A stretch of DNA of 36,067 nt from an uncultured Alphaproteobacteria bacterium (GCA_902826885.1 CADEGL010000016.1:29312-65378), one strand, 5' to 3'; shown: positions 8,901 through 16,867, numbered from the stretch's first letter. Notes: generated by a model from the letters alone, not told the origin. Numbers and translations are program-made.

Positions 8901-9547
8901 TATGCCGGCCAGCGCTCTTGGCGGCGCTGCTGACGCTGGCGGCTTTTCCTGCCTGGGCCGCTTGCGATGCGCCCGAGGGTAAGGTCGCCTATGCCGTGAG
9001 ATGGGGCGACGACCGGATCGGTACCGACGAAGTGGAGTTCCAGCACGACGGCGACCGGCTGCTTGTCCGCACGCGCATGGAGGTGAAGGCGTCCATGCTG
9101 TTTGTCACCGTCCTGCGCATGAAGCACGAATCCGAGGAGGTCTGGGTCGACGGGCGCTTCCGCTCCTTCCGCGGCCGAACGGTGGACAATGGCGACGTCT
9201 TCGAGGTCGCCATCGAGCCAGCATCGGACGGCTTCAAGGTGACGCGCAATGGCGAAAGCCGGATCGTTCCGGCCAGTTTCCTGCCGGGCAGCCCTTGGTG
9301 CGCCGACATCCTGTCGCCGTTGGGATCGCGCACCCTGGTCGATCTTCTCAAGGGCAAAGTCGGTACCGTGGACGTGGTACGACGGCCGGATGAGCCTCTT
9401 ACGATCGCCGGACAGACGGTCTCCGCACAGCATTACGACATGGTAGGCGAGTTACAGCGCGAATCGTGGTTCGATACTCAAGGCCGTTTCCTGCGCGCAC
9501 GCGTTCCCGCGAAGCTCGGCCCCAAGGTCACGATCGGTCTGGAATAG
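8897..9547 (+). CDS. Exported DUF6134-like protein
   Basis: The 216-residue product starts with a Sec signal peptide (MICRPALLAALLTLAAFPAWA, cleavage about residue 21). The rest looks like an all-beta periplasmic protein similar to the DUF6134 family. Features include a KVAYAVRWGDDRIGTDEVEF opening with alternating strands, a conserved-looking PGSPWCADIL segment and the ending WFDTQGRFLRARVP. Two mature cysteines (in AACDAPEG and PWCADIL) could form a disulfide. The biochemical role is unknown. The 4-bp overlap with the hydrolase suggests coordinated synthesis, which is odd because one product is cytoplasmic and the other exported. The family assignment is from memory of the pattern and is moderate. 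Confidence 0.7.
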   Translation: MICRPALLAALLTLAAFPAWAACDAPEGKVAYAVRWGDDRIGTDEVEFQHDGDRLLVRTRMEVKASMLFVTVLRMKHESEEVWVDGRFRSFRGRTVDNGDVFEVAIEPASDGFKVTRNGESRIVPASFLPGSPWCADILSPLGSRTLVDLLKGKVGTVDVVRRPDEPLTIAGQTVSAQHYDMVGELQRESWFDTQGRFLRARVPAKLGPKVTIGLE

Positions 9548-9612
9548 ACGGGTTGACCCGCGCCCCATCCACTCGACATTAATTCACGACGATAAATCTT
9601 AGGGAGAGAAGC

Positions 9613-10371
9613 ATGCCGAGACAGAGCAAGAAGCCGGTCGCCATCGTCACCGCCGCGGGCAAGGGCCTGGGCGCCGCCTGCGCGCGCGAGTTGGCCGCGC
9701 GCGGCTACCGGCTGGTGCTGCAGTCGCCCTCCGGTGGCGCCGTGCGCCTGGCCAAGACGCTGCGCGGCGTCGGGCTGAAAGGCTCGGTCTCCGATCCCAA
9801 GCATCTGAAGGAAGTCGTCGAGGCCGCGATGGACCATTACGGCCGGATCGATGCGGTGCTGAACAACACCGGCCATATCGCTGGCGGCGGCATTTCCTCT
9901 CGCGGCCCGGCCTACGACCCCAAGGCCAAAGGCAAACTGCTAGAGTTGGGTGACCAGGATTGGCAGCACGGCCTCGACATGATCATCCTGAACGTCGTGC
10001 GTATGTCGCGCCTGGTCACGCCCATCATGCGCCGCCAGAAAGGCGGCACGATCCTCAACATGTCGAGTTTCGCCGGCAAGGAACCGAGCCCCGCCTATCC
10101 GCTGGGGGCGTGTCTGCGCATGGCTTTGGCCGGTTTCACCAAGCTCTATTCCGACCGCTACGGCCGCGACGGCATTCGTATGAACAATATTTTGCCCGGT
10201 TTTATCGAGAACTGGCCGATGTCTGCGGAGTTGAAGAAGACGGTACCGATGGCCCGGCCCGGCTCGATGGCGGAAGTGGCGAAGACGGCGGCGTTCTTGC
10301 TGTCCGGCGATTCCGGCTACATCACGGGCCAGAACATCGTCGTCGACGGCGGCCTGACGCGCGGCCCCTAG
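9613..10371 (+). CDS. Divergent SDR-fold oxidoreductase without a canonical YxxxK motif
   Basis: The 252-residue protein has the Rossmann fold of short-chain dehydrogenases: a TAAGKGLG cofactor loop at about residues 13-20, NNTG in place of NNAG, the helix-alpha-F start LNMSSFAG, and the ending ITGQNIVVDGG. The active site is atypical. Y162 is followed at +4 by A166 rather than lysine. If the following helix is aligned by its GFTK end, the Tyr and Lys positions hold G165 and R169. An acyl-group or xenobiotic reductase role cannot be assumed. The start has a good GGGAGAGAAG site. The stop shares a CTAG overlap with the convergent small membrane gene. Confidence 0.8.
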   Translation: MPRQSKKPVAIVTAAGKGLGAACARELAARGYRLVLQSPSGGAVRLAKTLRGVGLKGSVSDPKHLKEVVEAAMDHYGRIDAVLNNTGHIAGGGISSRGPAYDPKAKGKLLELGDQDWQHGLDMIILNVVRMSRLVTPIMRRQKGGTILNMSSFAGKEPSPAYPLGACLRMALAGFTKLYSDRYGRDGIRMNNILPGFIENWPMSAELKKTVPMARPGSMAEVAKTAAFLLSGDSGYITGQNIVVDGGLTRGP

Positions 10372-10688
10372 GCGTCTTCGCGGGGCGGCAAGGCCGCCCC
10401 CGTCGCGGCGCGCGTGGACCGGGGTCCCGCTCGCGCGCCGCGGCGTTCGCGCCACCAATCGCGCAGGAGGTGCGCCAGCGCGATCAAGAGAAGGATGCGG
10501 TAGACCCCCATGATGCTGACAACCACGATCCCCACAGCGCACACCAGCGCGATAGCCATGAGCAAGCGTCGTGCCGGCGCGGCGCTGAACATGATCGAAC
10601 AGGTCGCCGAGGCGAACCCGACCAACAGAAGATCGATCTCGAATGTCGAAGCCAAGCGCGCCTCCCGTATCGGGTTTCCGCGCGTCAT
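10368..10688 (-). CDS. Small membrane protein of unknown function
   Basis: This candidate gene of 106 residues fits exactly between its neighbours. Its stop shares CTAG with the SDR stop, and its ATG (10686-10688) shares CATG with the start of the gene on the other strand. Two hydrophobic segments are visible (about IDLLLVGFASATCSIMFSA and MAIALVCAVGIVVVSIMGV, the second running into ILLLIALAHLL), followed by an arginine-rich cytoplasmic tail (RDWWRERRGARAG). Codons end mostly in G or C, as in the real genes nearby. I do not recognise a family. Longer starts reach into the opposite gene and are less likely. No strong ribosome-binding site is seen, so the gene call is moderate. Confidence 0.5.
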   Translation of the reverse strand: MTRGNPIREARLASTFEIDLLLVGFASATCSIMFSAAPARRLLMAIALVCAVGIVVVSIMGVYRILLLIALAHLLRDWWRERRGARAGPRSTRAATGAALPPREDA

Positions 10689-11256
10689 GGTTCGCAGTTT
10701 AGCATGGATGACCTTGGCATTTCCGCTGCTGTCCGGCACGCCCGTCTGGGCCACGCCGCCCGACTATGAAGGCAAGCTGCGGGCGACCGAAAACGCACCG
10801 GTGCCAGAAAACGGCACCATCGAAATCCAACCTGTCGAGCCACGCGAGCGCAACGCGCTGGTCGAGGTCCTGTTGACCGAAAGCCTCAAAGGCCGCGGTT
10901 ATGACATCCAGCCCGAGGCGCCGCTGATTCTGCGCTATCGGGCCGCCGGCGTCCTGACCCAGGTGAAAGACAACACCTCCTGGGTTCAAGTTCAGGGACT
11001 CGGCACGGGCGGCAGTTCATCGGGCGGTGTCGGAATGCTGAACATGACGCTTTCCAATCCGGGCGGCGGCGACAAGGACAAACCGCGTACCTATCAGTTG
11101 GAGTTGCGCGTGGAGCGGCGCGACGGCCAGATCTTGTGGGATGCTTACGGCGTGGTCGACAGCAAGAGCAGCGATGTCGGCCAGACCGCGCGCGGCATGG
11201 TCGACGCCACGGTGGACCGCATCGGCCGTAACTATTATGGGCCATTGCTGCGGTGA
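10687..11256 (+). CDS. Exported DUF4136-like (lipoprotein-related) protein
   Basis: I place the start at 10687 because it yields a Sec signal peptide (MVRSLAWMTLAFPLLSGTPVWA), giving 189 residues; the open frame extends further upstream without signal-like sequence. The mature part has the DUF4136-like pattern. A domain near the middle begins VEVLLTESLKGRGYDIQPEAPLILRY, a glycine/serine-rich loop follows (GLGTGGSSSGGVGML), then the ELRVERRDGQILWDAYGVVDS strand pair. There is no lipobox cysteine at the cleavage site, unlike many relatives. It likely acts in the periplasm or at the outer membrane; function is unknown. Its stop overlaps the methyltransferase start (GTGA). Confidence 0.65.
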   Translation: MVRSLAWMTLAFPLLSGTPVWATPPDYEGKLRATENAPVPENGTIEIQPVEPRERNALVEVLLTESLKGRGYDIQPEAPLILRYRAAGVLTQVKDNTSWVQVQGLGTGGSSSGGVGMLNMTLSNPGGGDKDKPRTYQLELRVERRDGQILWDAYGVVDSKSSDVGQTARGMVDATVDRIGRNYYGPLLR

Positions 11257-11885
11257 GCCCTTCGCCGTTCCAGCCGGAGCATTTCCAGCGCGCCGATGAA
11301 AGCGACGACGCCACGTTCTATGTCGAGCCGCGCCTGGTCGCCCATATCGACGATCCCGCGCGGGAAGCACTGGCCGCGTTCTACCGCGACACGCTAAGGC
11401 CTGACAGCGACGTGCTGGACCTGATGTCCAGCTATCACTCCCATCTGCCGGAGGACGTGCGCTACCGATCCGTCATCGGCCTTGGCATGAATGCGGTCGA
11501 ACTGACCGAGAACCGCCAGCTGACTGGCCATGTCATCCACGACCTGAACAAGACGCCCGAGCTTCCCTTTCCCGATACCACGTTCGATGCGTGCCTGCTG
11601 GCCGTCTCGGCCCAGTATCTCGTTCACCCCATCGCGGTCTTTGCCTCGGTCCGGCGGGTTCTGCGGCCCAACGGGATCCTGATCGTCAGCTATTCGAACC
11701 GCCTGTTCCCCACCAAGGCGGTCGAGCTGTGGCAGCGCGTCGGCATGGCGGACCGCGGCCGCCTTGTCTCGATCTATTGCTGGGAGGCCACGGGGTTCCG
11801 AGATGTCGAGGCGCGCGACATCTCGCCCGCCCCCGGCGCGTCCGATCCGCTGTGGGTGGTGACGGCCCGGCGCGCCGACAGCTAG
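11253..11885 (+). CDS. Class I SAM-dependent methyltransferase-like protein
   Basis: The 210-residue product has a methyltransferase-11-like layout. Motif I is at DVLDLMSSYHSHLP, an acidic strand-2 region is replaced by GLGMNAVEL, motif II/III is LPFPDTTFDACLLAVSAQYLVHP, and a post-III strand is LRPNGILIVSYSNRLFPTKAVELW. The usual glycine-rich GxGxG of motif I is absent, which weakens but does not exclude SAM binding. The substrate is unknown. The start is a GTG overlapping the preceding stop by 4 bp, so the two genes are coupled. The stop overlaps the convergent acyl-CoA synthetase stop through CTAG. Confidence 0.75.
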   Translation: MSPSPFQPEHFQRADESDDATFYVEPRLVAHIDDPAREALAAFYRDTLRPDSDVLDLMSSYHSHLPEDVRYRSVIGLGMNAVELTENRQLTGHVIHDLNKTPELPFPDTTFDACLLAVSAQYLVHPIAVFASVRRVLRPNGILIVSYSNRLFPTKAVELWQRVGMADRGRLVSIYCWEATGFRDVEARDISPAPGASDPLWVVTARRADS

Positions 11886-13984
11886 GCCGGCTTCACCGGC
11901 TCCAGCAGCACGTCGACGCCGACAGCACCCTTGCCCTTTTCAAGCACGATCAGCGGATTGATCTCGACCGCCGACAAGGTGCCCGTGGCCGATGCGCCGA
12001 AGCGGGACAAGGCCGCGATGGCCTCCGCCGCCGCATCGATGTCGTAGGGCCCCTTGCCGCGCACGCCCTTGAGGATCGTGCCCGCGCGCGTGGCCTCCAA
12101 CATCTTGCGCGCCTCGGCCGCCGTGACCGGCCCGATCTCCACACGCGCCTCGCGCAGAATCTCGACAAAGGTGCCGCCCAGCCCGACCGCGATGGCGCTG
12201 CCGAAGCGCGGGTCGTTGCGCACGCCCACGATCAGTTCGACGCCCGGTCCGGCCATCGGCTGGACCACGATCGCCGCCGCTTGGCCCACGTTCGGCACCG
12301 CCTTGAACGTCTTCGAGAGATCGTCGAAGGCCGCACCCACCGCGTCGGCGTCCTTCAGGTTGAGGCGGATCAGGTCGAGTTCGGTCTTGTGCGGCAGGTT
12401 CGGCGCCGTCGCCTTCAGGACGACGGGGAAGCCCGCGCGCTTGGCGGCGTCGATGGCTTCCACCCGGGTGGCCACGGAAGTACAGGCGCACATGGGCACG
12501 CCCGCATCGCGCATCAGCTTGAAGCGCTCCGGCTCGGAAAGCGCTCCGGCCTTGGCCACCGAAGCGGGCAGCGGCGGCACGGCTGGGCGCGCGCCTGGAG
12601 CCTCATAATTCGTCCACTTTTGCAGCACGCTCAACGCCGCGCTCATCCCGCGCAGATATGGGAAGCCGGCTTCCTTGATCTGGTCGAGCATCGTCTTGTA
12701 GTAGCCGCCGCCGGTCATGTTGTTGATCCAGACGATTTTGGCGCCGGTCTTGGGCGCCACCGTTTTCGCGACCGGCAGCATATCCTCGACGATGAAGGTG
12801 TCGGCGCCGCCCAGATGCGGCATGTCGACCGCGAAGGCGACGGTGCCGATCGAAGCATCGTCCGCCAAGGCCTGCACCATGTCGGTGAAACGCTGCGCGT
12901 CCCAGCCCAGCCCCCAAGCGTCCAGCGGATTGCGCGGTGTCGCGAAGACGGGAAATGCCGGCTTGATCTTCGCCAGCGTCTCCGGCGCGTATTGGGGCAT
13001 GCTCAGGCCGATCTGCGACCCGATATCGGCGATCACGCCCGCCTGACCGCCCGAGAAGGTCAGCGGCACCACATGCGGCGTCCGCGGCGGGTCGGGATAG
13101 AAAGAAAACAGCCGCGCCGCCTCCGCCAACTCGTCCAGGCCGTTCACGCGTACCACGCCCAGCCGGCGGAAATACGCGTCATACACCTTGTCGTCGCCCG
13201 CGAGCGCGCCGGTGTGGGCGCTGACCGCCGCCATGCCCTGCTCCGTGGCGCCGACCTTGAGGGCAACGATGCGCACCCCACGCCGCGCCGCTTCCAGCGC
13301 CGCTTTCGCGAACAGCACCGGATTGCGGATCGTCTCGACATAGAGAGCGACCACCTTCACGCGCGGATCGCGCACCAGATAGTCGAGATATTCGGCCACG
13401 CCGCAGACGGCTTCGTTGCCCGCCGTGATCACATAGGCCAGGCCCAGGTCAAACTCCTCCTGCGCCAGCGCGATGGCGACCGAGCCGCTCTGCGTCACGG
13501 CGGCGACGGAGCCGCGCTTGAGATTCGGCAATTTCGGCCAGGTGGCGATCAGCGTTTCGTCCACCAGGTTGACGAAGCCGGTGTTGTTCGGACCGCAGAT
13601 GGCGATGCCGTGGTCGGCCGCGATCTTCTCGATCACCCTCTGCCGCGCGATACCCTCGGGCCCGCCGTCGGCGAAACCGCTGGCGTTGACCACGACCGCC
13701 TTGATACCGGCCTGCGCCACCTCCTCGAGCACGCCCGCGACCTGCTCGGCGGGAATGCCGATGAAAACCGCCTCGGGCTTCTCCGGCAGCGCCGTGAGAT
13801 TCGGATAGCAGCGCAGTCCGAGAACTTCCTCATAGCGGGGGTTGATCGGATAAATGCCGCCCTTGAAGCCGCCGACCTTCAGGTTGCGCGTCACGCGCCA
13901 GCCGGCCGCCGTGTCGCGGGTCGAAGCGCCGATGATGGCCACGGATTTCGGCTTGAAGAGCTTTGAAAGATCAAGTGCAGGCAT
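11882..13984 (-). CDS. Acetate--CoA ligase family protein (ADP-forming acyl-CoA synthetase, fused alpha/beta)
   Basis: The 700-residue protein joins the two halves of NDP-forming acyl-CoA synthetases. Residues about 1-130 are a CoA-binding Rossmann domain (FKPKSVAIIGAS). Succinyl-CoA-ligase-like domains follow, with the phosphohistidine candidate H257 in SAHTGALAG. An ATP-grasp subdomain covers about the last 220 residues (GFPVVLKA, HKTELDLIRL, AVEINPLIVL). The enzyme would interconvert acyl-CoA plus ADP and Pi with the acid, CoA and ATP. I chose the ATG at 13984 because GGGGGA lies just upstream; an in-frame start at 14017 adds 11 residues. Substrate specificity (acetate, or longer or aromatic acids) is not evident. 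Confidence 0.88.
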   Translation of the reverse strand: MPALDLSKLFKPKSVAIIGASTRDTAAGWRVTRNLKVGGFKGGIYPINPRYEEVLGLRCYPNLTALPEKPEAVFIGIPAEQVAGVLEEVAQAGIKAVVVNASGFADGGPEGIARQRVIEKIAADHGIAICGPNNTGFVNLVDETLIATWPKLPNLKRGSVAAVTQSGSVAIALAQEEFDLGLAYVITAGNEAVCGVAEYLDYLVRDPRVKVVALYVETIRNPVLFAKAALEAARRGVRIVALKVGATEQGMAAVSAHTGALAGDDKVYDAYFRRLGVVRVNGLDELAEAARLFSFYPDPPRTPHVVPLTFSGGQAGVIADIGSQIGLSMPQYAPETLAKIKPAFPVFATPRNPLDAWGLGWDAQRFTDMVQALADDASIGTVAFAVDMPHLGGADTFIVEDMLPVAKTVAPKTGAKIVWINNMTGGGYYKTMLDQIKEAGFPYLRGMSAALSVLQKWTNYEAPGARPAVPPLPASVAKAGALSEPERFKLMRDAGVPMCACTSVATRVEAIDAAKRAGFPVVLKATAPNLPHKTELDLIRLNLKDADAVGAAFDDLSKTFKAVPNVGQAAAIVVQPMAGPGVELIVGVRNDPRFGSAIAVGLGGTFVEILREARVEIGPVTAAEARKMLEATRAGTILKGVRGKGPYDIDAAAEAIAALSRFGASATGTLSAVEINPLIVLEKGKGAVGVDVLLEPVKPA

Positions 13985-14033
13985 GCGTCCCCCAGCCCGC
14001 GGTACTGCGCGGGTCATTTTTCAATTGGCTGTC

Positions 14034-14059
14034 AATCAAGTGCGTAGAACTGCTTGATT
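14034..14059. promoter_or_regulatory. Inverted repeat upstream of the ABC importer operon
   Basis: AATCAAG and CTTGATT (7-bp perfect arms, 12-bp centre) lie in the 260-bp divergent region between the acyl-CoA synthetase and the importer. The region is clearly more AT-rich than its surroundings and includes an A8 tract at 14168-14175. A 9-bp direct repeat CGATCATTG occurs at 14068-14076 and 14180-14188. This spacer holds no plausible gene and is probably the control region for both operons. The operator role is inferred. Confidence 0.35.
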
Positions 14060-14244
14060 TGGTAGCGCGATCATTGACGCTAAATCGCCTCTATGCCAGA
14101 GTTTTCAGAAGAAAAATAATAGTCCGCGAACATGCACCCGCGCGGATGACGGGGAGCCCAACGGCTCAAAAAAAATGCACGATCATTGCCAGGGAGTGAT
14201 TCGCTCCCGCCGGCGCAGTTCGTCTTGATGGAGGGAACCTGACG

Positions 14245-15837
14245 ATGACGAAACCGACCGATAAGTCGATCGAGGCCAATGGCCTGACACGGCGCGAGTT
14301 CAACACCACGGCCGCCGCCGCCGGCGCTGCCGTCGCAGCCGCGGGCATGATCGCCGGCGGCCCTCGCCAAGCCGCCGCGCAAGCCACCCCGAAGAAGGGC
14401 GGCAAGATCCGGGCCGCGTGGGATTCGACCAGCGCGAAAGACACGCTGGACCCCGCCAAGACGCTGAGCCTTCTCGATCTCGGCCGCGCCACGCTGATGT
14501 ACAACCGCATCGTGGAAGTCGGCCCGGACATGAAGCTGCGTCCCGGCCTCGCCACCTCGTGGGAAAGCAACAAGAAGGCCGACGAGTGGGTCTTCAAGAT
14601 CCGCAAGGGCGTCACCTTCCACAACGGCAAGACGATGACCGCGCAGGACATCGTCTACACGATCCATCGCGTCCTGAACCCGGACGTGGCCTCGCCCGCC
14701 CGCGTGCAGATCGAGGACATCGATCCCGCCACGCTGCGCGCCGAGGACAACGAGACCGTCCGCTTCAAGCTGAAGTCGCCCAACGCGGACATGGCGGGCC
14801 TGTTCGCCATTCAGCATTTGAACGTGGTGCCTCTGGGCGCCACCGACTTCATGAAGCCGATCGGCACCGGCCCCTTCATGTGCAAGTCGTTCGAGCCCGG
14901 CGTCAACGCCGTGTTCGTGCGCAACCCGAACTACTGGAAGGGCAACGGCATGCCCTATCTGGACGAGGTCGAGACCATCGGTATTCCCGATCCGACGGCG
15001 CGCTTCAACGCGCTTCTGGCGGGCGATATCCAGGCCATGACCAAGGTCGACGCCAGCTTGCTGGCTCGCGCCAAGAACGCGCCCGGCATCGACATCATGT
15101 CGACGCCCGGCCCCGCCTATGCCAGCTACCCGATGCGCTCCGACGCGCCTCCGTTCGAATCGAACGACACGCGTCTCGCGCTGAAATACGCGGTCGACCG
15201 GCAGAAGCTGCTCGACCTGGCCTATGCCGGCCAAGGCGTCATCGCGAACGACCAGCCGGTGCCGCCGTTCGATCCGTTCTACTGCGCGGAAAACAAGGCG
15301 AAGGCGTATGACCCGGACAAGGTGAAGTTCCACCTGAAGAAGGCGAACGCCGAGAACCAGGTGTTCGAACTTTACACCTCGACCGCGATCGCGGGCGGCG
15401 TGGACGCGGCCAACGTCTATGCTGAAATGGCCAACAAGGCCGGCGCCAACGTCAAGGTCGTGGTGGCACCCGCCGATGGCTATTGGGCCGCGACCTGGAT
15501 GAAGAAGCCGTGGGCGATGAGCTTCTGGTGGGGCCGCCCGACGGCGGATTCCGTCATGAGCGTGACCTTCACCTCCGGCGCGCGCTGGAACGAAGGCGCC
15601 TGGAAGAACCCCAAGTTCGACCAGCTTCTCAAGGACGCGCGCGCGATCACGGACGTGCCCAAGCGCAAGCAGCTCTATTGCGACGCGCAGATGCTGCTGT
15701 CCAACGACGGGCCAAGCCTGATCCCGATCTTCACCAACTGGATCGATGGCAAGTCGTCGAAGCTGAAGGGCATCGTGCCGCACCCGATGGGTTCGCTCGG
15801 CTTGTTCTTCTGGGACGGTGCCTACCTCGACACATAA
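14245..15837 (+). CDS. ABC transporter substrate-binding protein, family 5 (Dpp/Opp type), Tat-exported
   Basis: The 530-residue protein is a type II cluster C binding protein (SBP_bac_5). A Tat leader covers about residues 1-48, with the twin-arginine motif LTRREF, an alanine-rich core and an AAAQA end. The mature protein shows the family landmarks: GLATSWE, the WVFKIRKGVTFHNGKTMTAQDIVYT segment, GTGPFMCKSFEPG, NPNYWKG, and the repeated C-terminal lobe. Family 5 proteins bind di-/oligopeptides, nickel, opines, glycosides or similar polar solutes; the ligand is not inferable. It heads the importer operon and is followed by a strong hairpin before the permeases, a common way to make more binding protein than channel. 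Tat export implies folding in the cytoplasm. Confidence 0.92.
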   Translation: MTKPTDKSIEANGLTRREFNTTAAAAGAAVAAAGMIAGGPRQAAAQATPKKGGKIRAAWDSTSAKDTLDPAKTLSLLDLGRATLMYNRIVEVGPDMKLRPGLATSWESNKKADEWVFKIRKGVTFHNGKTMTAQDIVYTIHRVLNPDVASPARVQIEDIDPATLRAEDNETVRFKLKSPNADMAGLFAIQHLNVVPLGATDFMKPIGTGPFMCKSFEPGVNAVFVRNPNYWKGNGMPYLDEVETIGIPDPTARFNALLAGDIQAMTKVDASLLARAKNAPGIDIMSTPGPAYASYPMRSDAPPFESNDTRLALKYAVDRQKLLDLAYAGQGVIANDQPVPPFDPFYCAENKAKAYDPDKVKFHLKKANAENQVFELYTSTAIAGGVDAANVYAEMANKAGANVKVVVAPADGYWAATWMKKPWAMSFWWGRPTADSVMSVTFTSGARWNEGAWKNPKFDQLLKDARAITDVPKRKQLYCDAQMLLSNDGPSLIPIFTNWIDGKSSKLKGIVPHPMGSLGLFFWDGAYLDT

Positions 15838-15854
15838 GCGCCCGCCTTTCGGTA

Positions 15855-15884
15855 CCCCAGCTCCCGCCACGGCGGGGGCTGGGG
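15855..15884 (+). repeat. Strong hairpin between binding-protein and permease genes
   Basis: A 14-bp stem (15855-15868 with 15871-15884, one G-T wobble) forms within the 82-bp gap after the binding-protein stop. No T-run follows. Such structures protect the upstream message from 3' decay or attenuate read-through, favouring excess binding protein. The core GCTCCCGCC matches the hairpin at 4436-4462. Confidence 0.65.
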
Positions 15885-15919
15885 CTTGCACGTTGCTCTA
15901 GCGTCTGCGATGTACGCGT

Positions 15920-16867
15920 ATGTTCAGGTTGATCGCCCAACGACTCCTGCTCGGAATCGTGACCCTTTGGGTCATCTCCTTGCTGGTGTTCAGCGCCACA
16001 CAGATCCTTCCCGGCGACGTGGCCATCGCCATCCTCGGTAACGAATCAACCGAAGAAGCCCGCCAAGCCCTGCGTGACCGGCTTGGGCTCGAAAAGCCCA
16101 TGATGGAGCGCTACGGCAACTGGCTGGCCGGCATGGTTCAAGGCGATTTGGGCCTGTCGCTCGCGACGGAAACTCCCGTTTCGCGCATCGTCGGTCTGCG
16201 CATCACCAACTCCCTGATCCTGGCCGTCGTCACCGCCGTCTTGGCCGTTCCCATCTCGGTGGGGCTGGGGCTTCTTTCCGCCGCTTATCCCGGCAGCATC
16301 TTCGATAAGACTCTGACGGTCGGGTCGCTTCTGGTCATATCGTTGCCCGAATTCGTCGTCGGCTTGCTTCTCGTCCTCCTGCTCGCGGTTCAGTTGCGCT
16401 GGCTGCCGGCCGTTGTCAGCACTCCTAATTTCTCGACCGTTGACGGCATCATCCGCACCCTCACCCTGCCCGCGCTCACGCTCTTGGCGTCGGTGCAGGC
16501 GCATATGATCCGCATGACGCGCGCGGCCGTGCTCGACGTGATGCGCCGGCCCTATATCGAGATGGCGCTGCTCAAGGGCGCCTCCAAGCGCCGTATCATC
16601 CTGCGCCATGCGCTGCCCAACGCGCTGGCCCCCATCGTCAACGTCGTGGCGCTGAACCTGGGCTATCTCGTCTCGGGCGTGGTCATCGTCGAGGTCGTGT
16701 TCTCCTATCCCGGCCTCGGCCGCCTGATGGTGGATGCCGTCGCGACCCGCGACATCCCGGTGGTGCAGGTGACGGGCATGATCTTCTGCACGGCCTATAT
16801 CCTGCTGACGCTGGCGGCCGACGTGGCCGCGGTCTTCACCAACCCGCGCCTGCGGTACGCGAAATGA
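15920..16867 (+). CDS. ABC transporter permease, DppB type
   Basis: This 315-residue inner-membrane permease begins with the DppB hallmark (MFRLIAQRLLLGIVTLWVISLLVF, then ATQILPGDVA). It has about six transmembrane segments. The coupling-helix EAA region is ARAAVLDVMRRPYIEMALLKGASKRRIILRHALPN (residues about 193-230), ending in the typical GLGRLMVDAV segment. It pairs with the next gene to form the heterodimeric channel. No convincing Shine-Dalgarno precedes the ATG, and there is a hairpin upstream, so expression may be lower than that of the binding protein. The stop overlaps the following ATG by 4 bp (ATGA). Confidence 0.93.
   Translation: MFRLIAQRLLLGIVTLWVISLLVFSATQILPGDVAIAILGNESTEEARQALRDRLGLEKPMMERYGNWLAGMVQGDLGLSLATETPVSRIVGLRITNSLILAVVTAVLAVPISVGLGLLSAAYPGSIFDKTLTVGSLLVISLPEFVVGLLLVLLLAVQLRWLPAVVSTPNFSTVDGIIRTLTLPALTLLASVQAHMIRMTRAAVLDVMRRPYIEMALLKGASKRRIILRHALPNALAPIVNVVALNLGYLVSGVVIVEVVFSYPGLGRLMVDAVATRDIPVVQVTGMIFCTAYILLTLAADVAAVFTNPRLRYAK

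Noticed and set aside
11591-13966. A 791-codon open frame on the plus strand opposite the acyl-CoA synthetase
   Set aside because: It is antisense to a clear enzyme gene, its product is rich in Arg/His/Gly/Ala with no fold-like pattern, and such long shadows are expected in high-GC DNA when the real gene avoids certain codons.
14080-15891. A 603-codon minus-strand open frame opposite the solute-binding protein
   Set aside because: Same reason: no recognisable domain, biased composition, and full overlap with a confidently identified gene.
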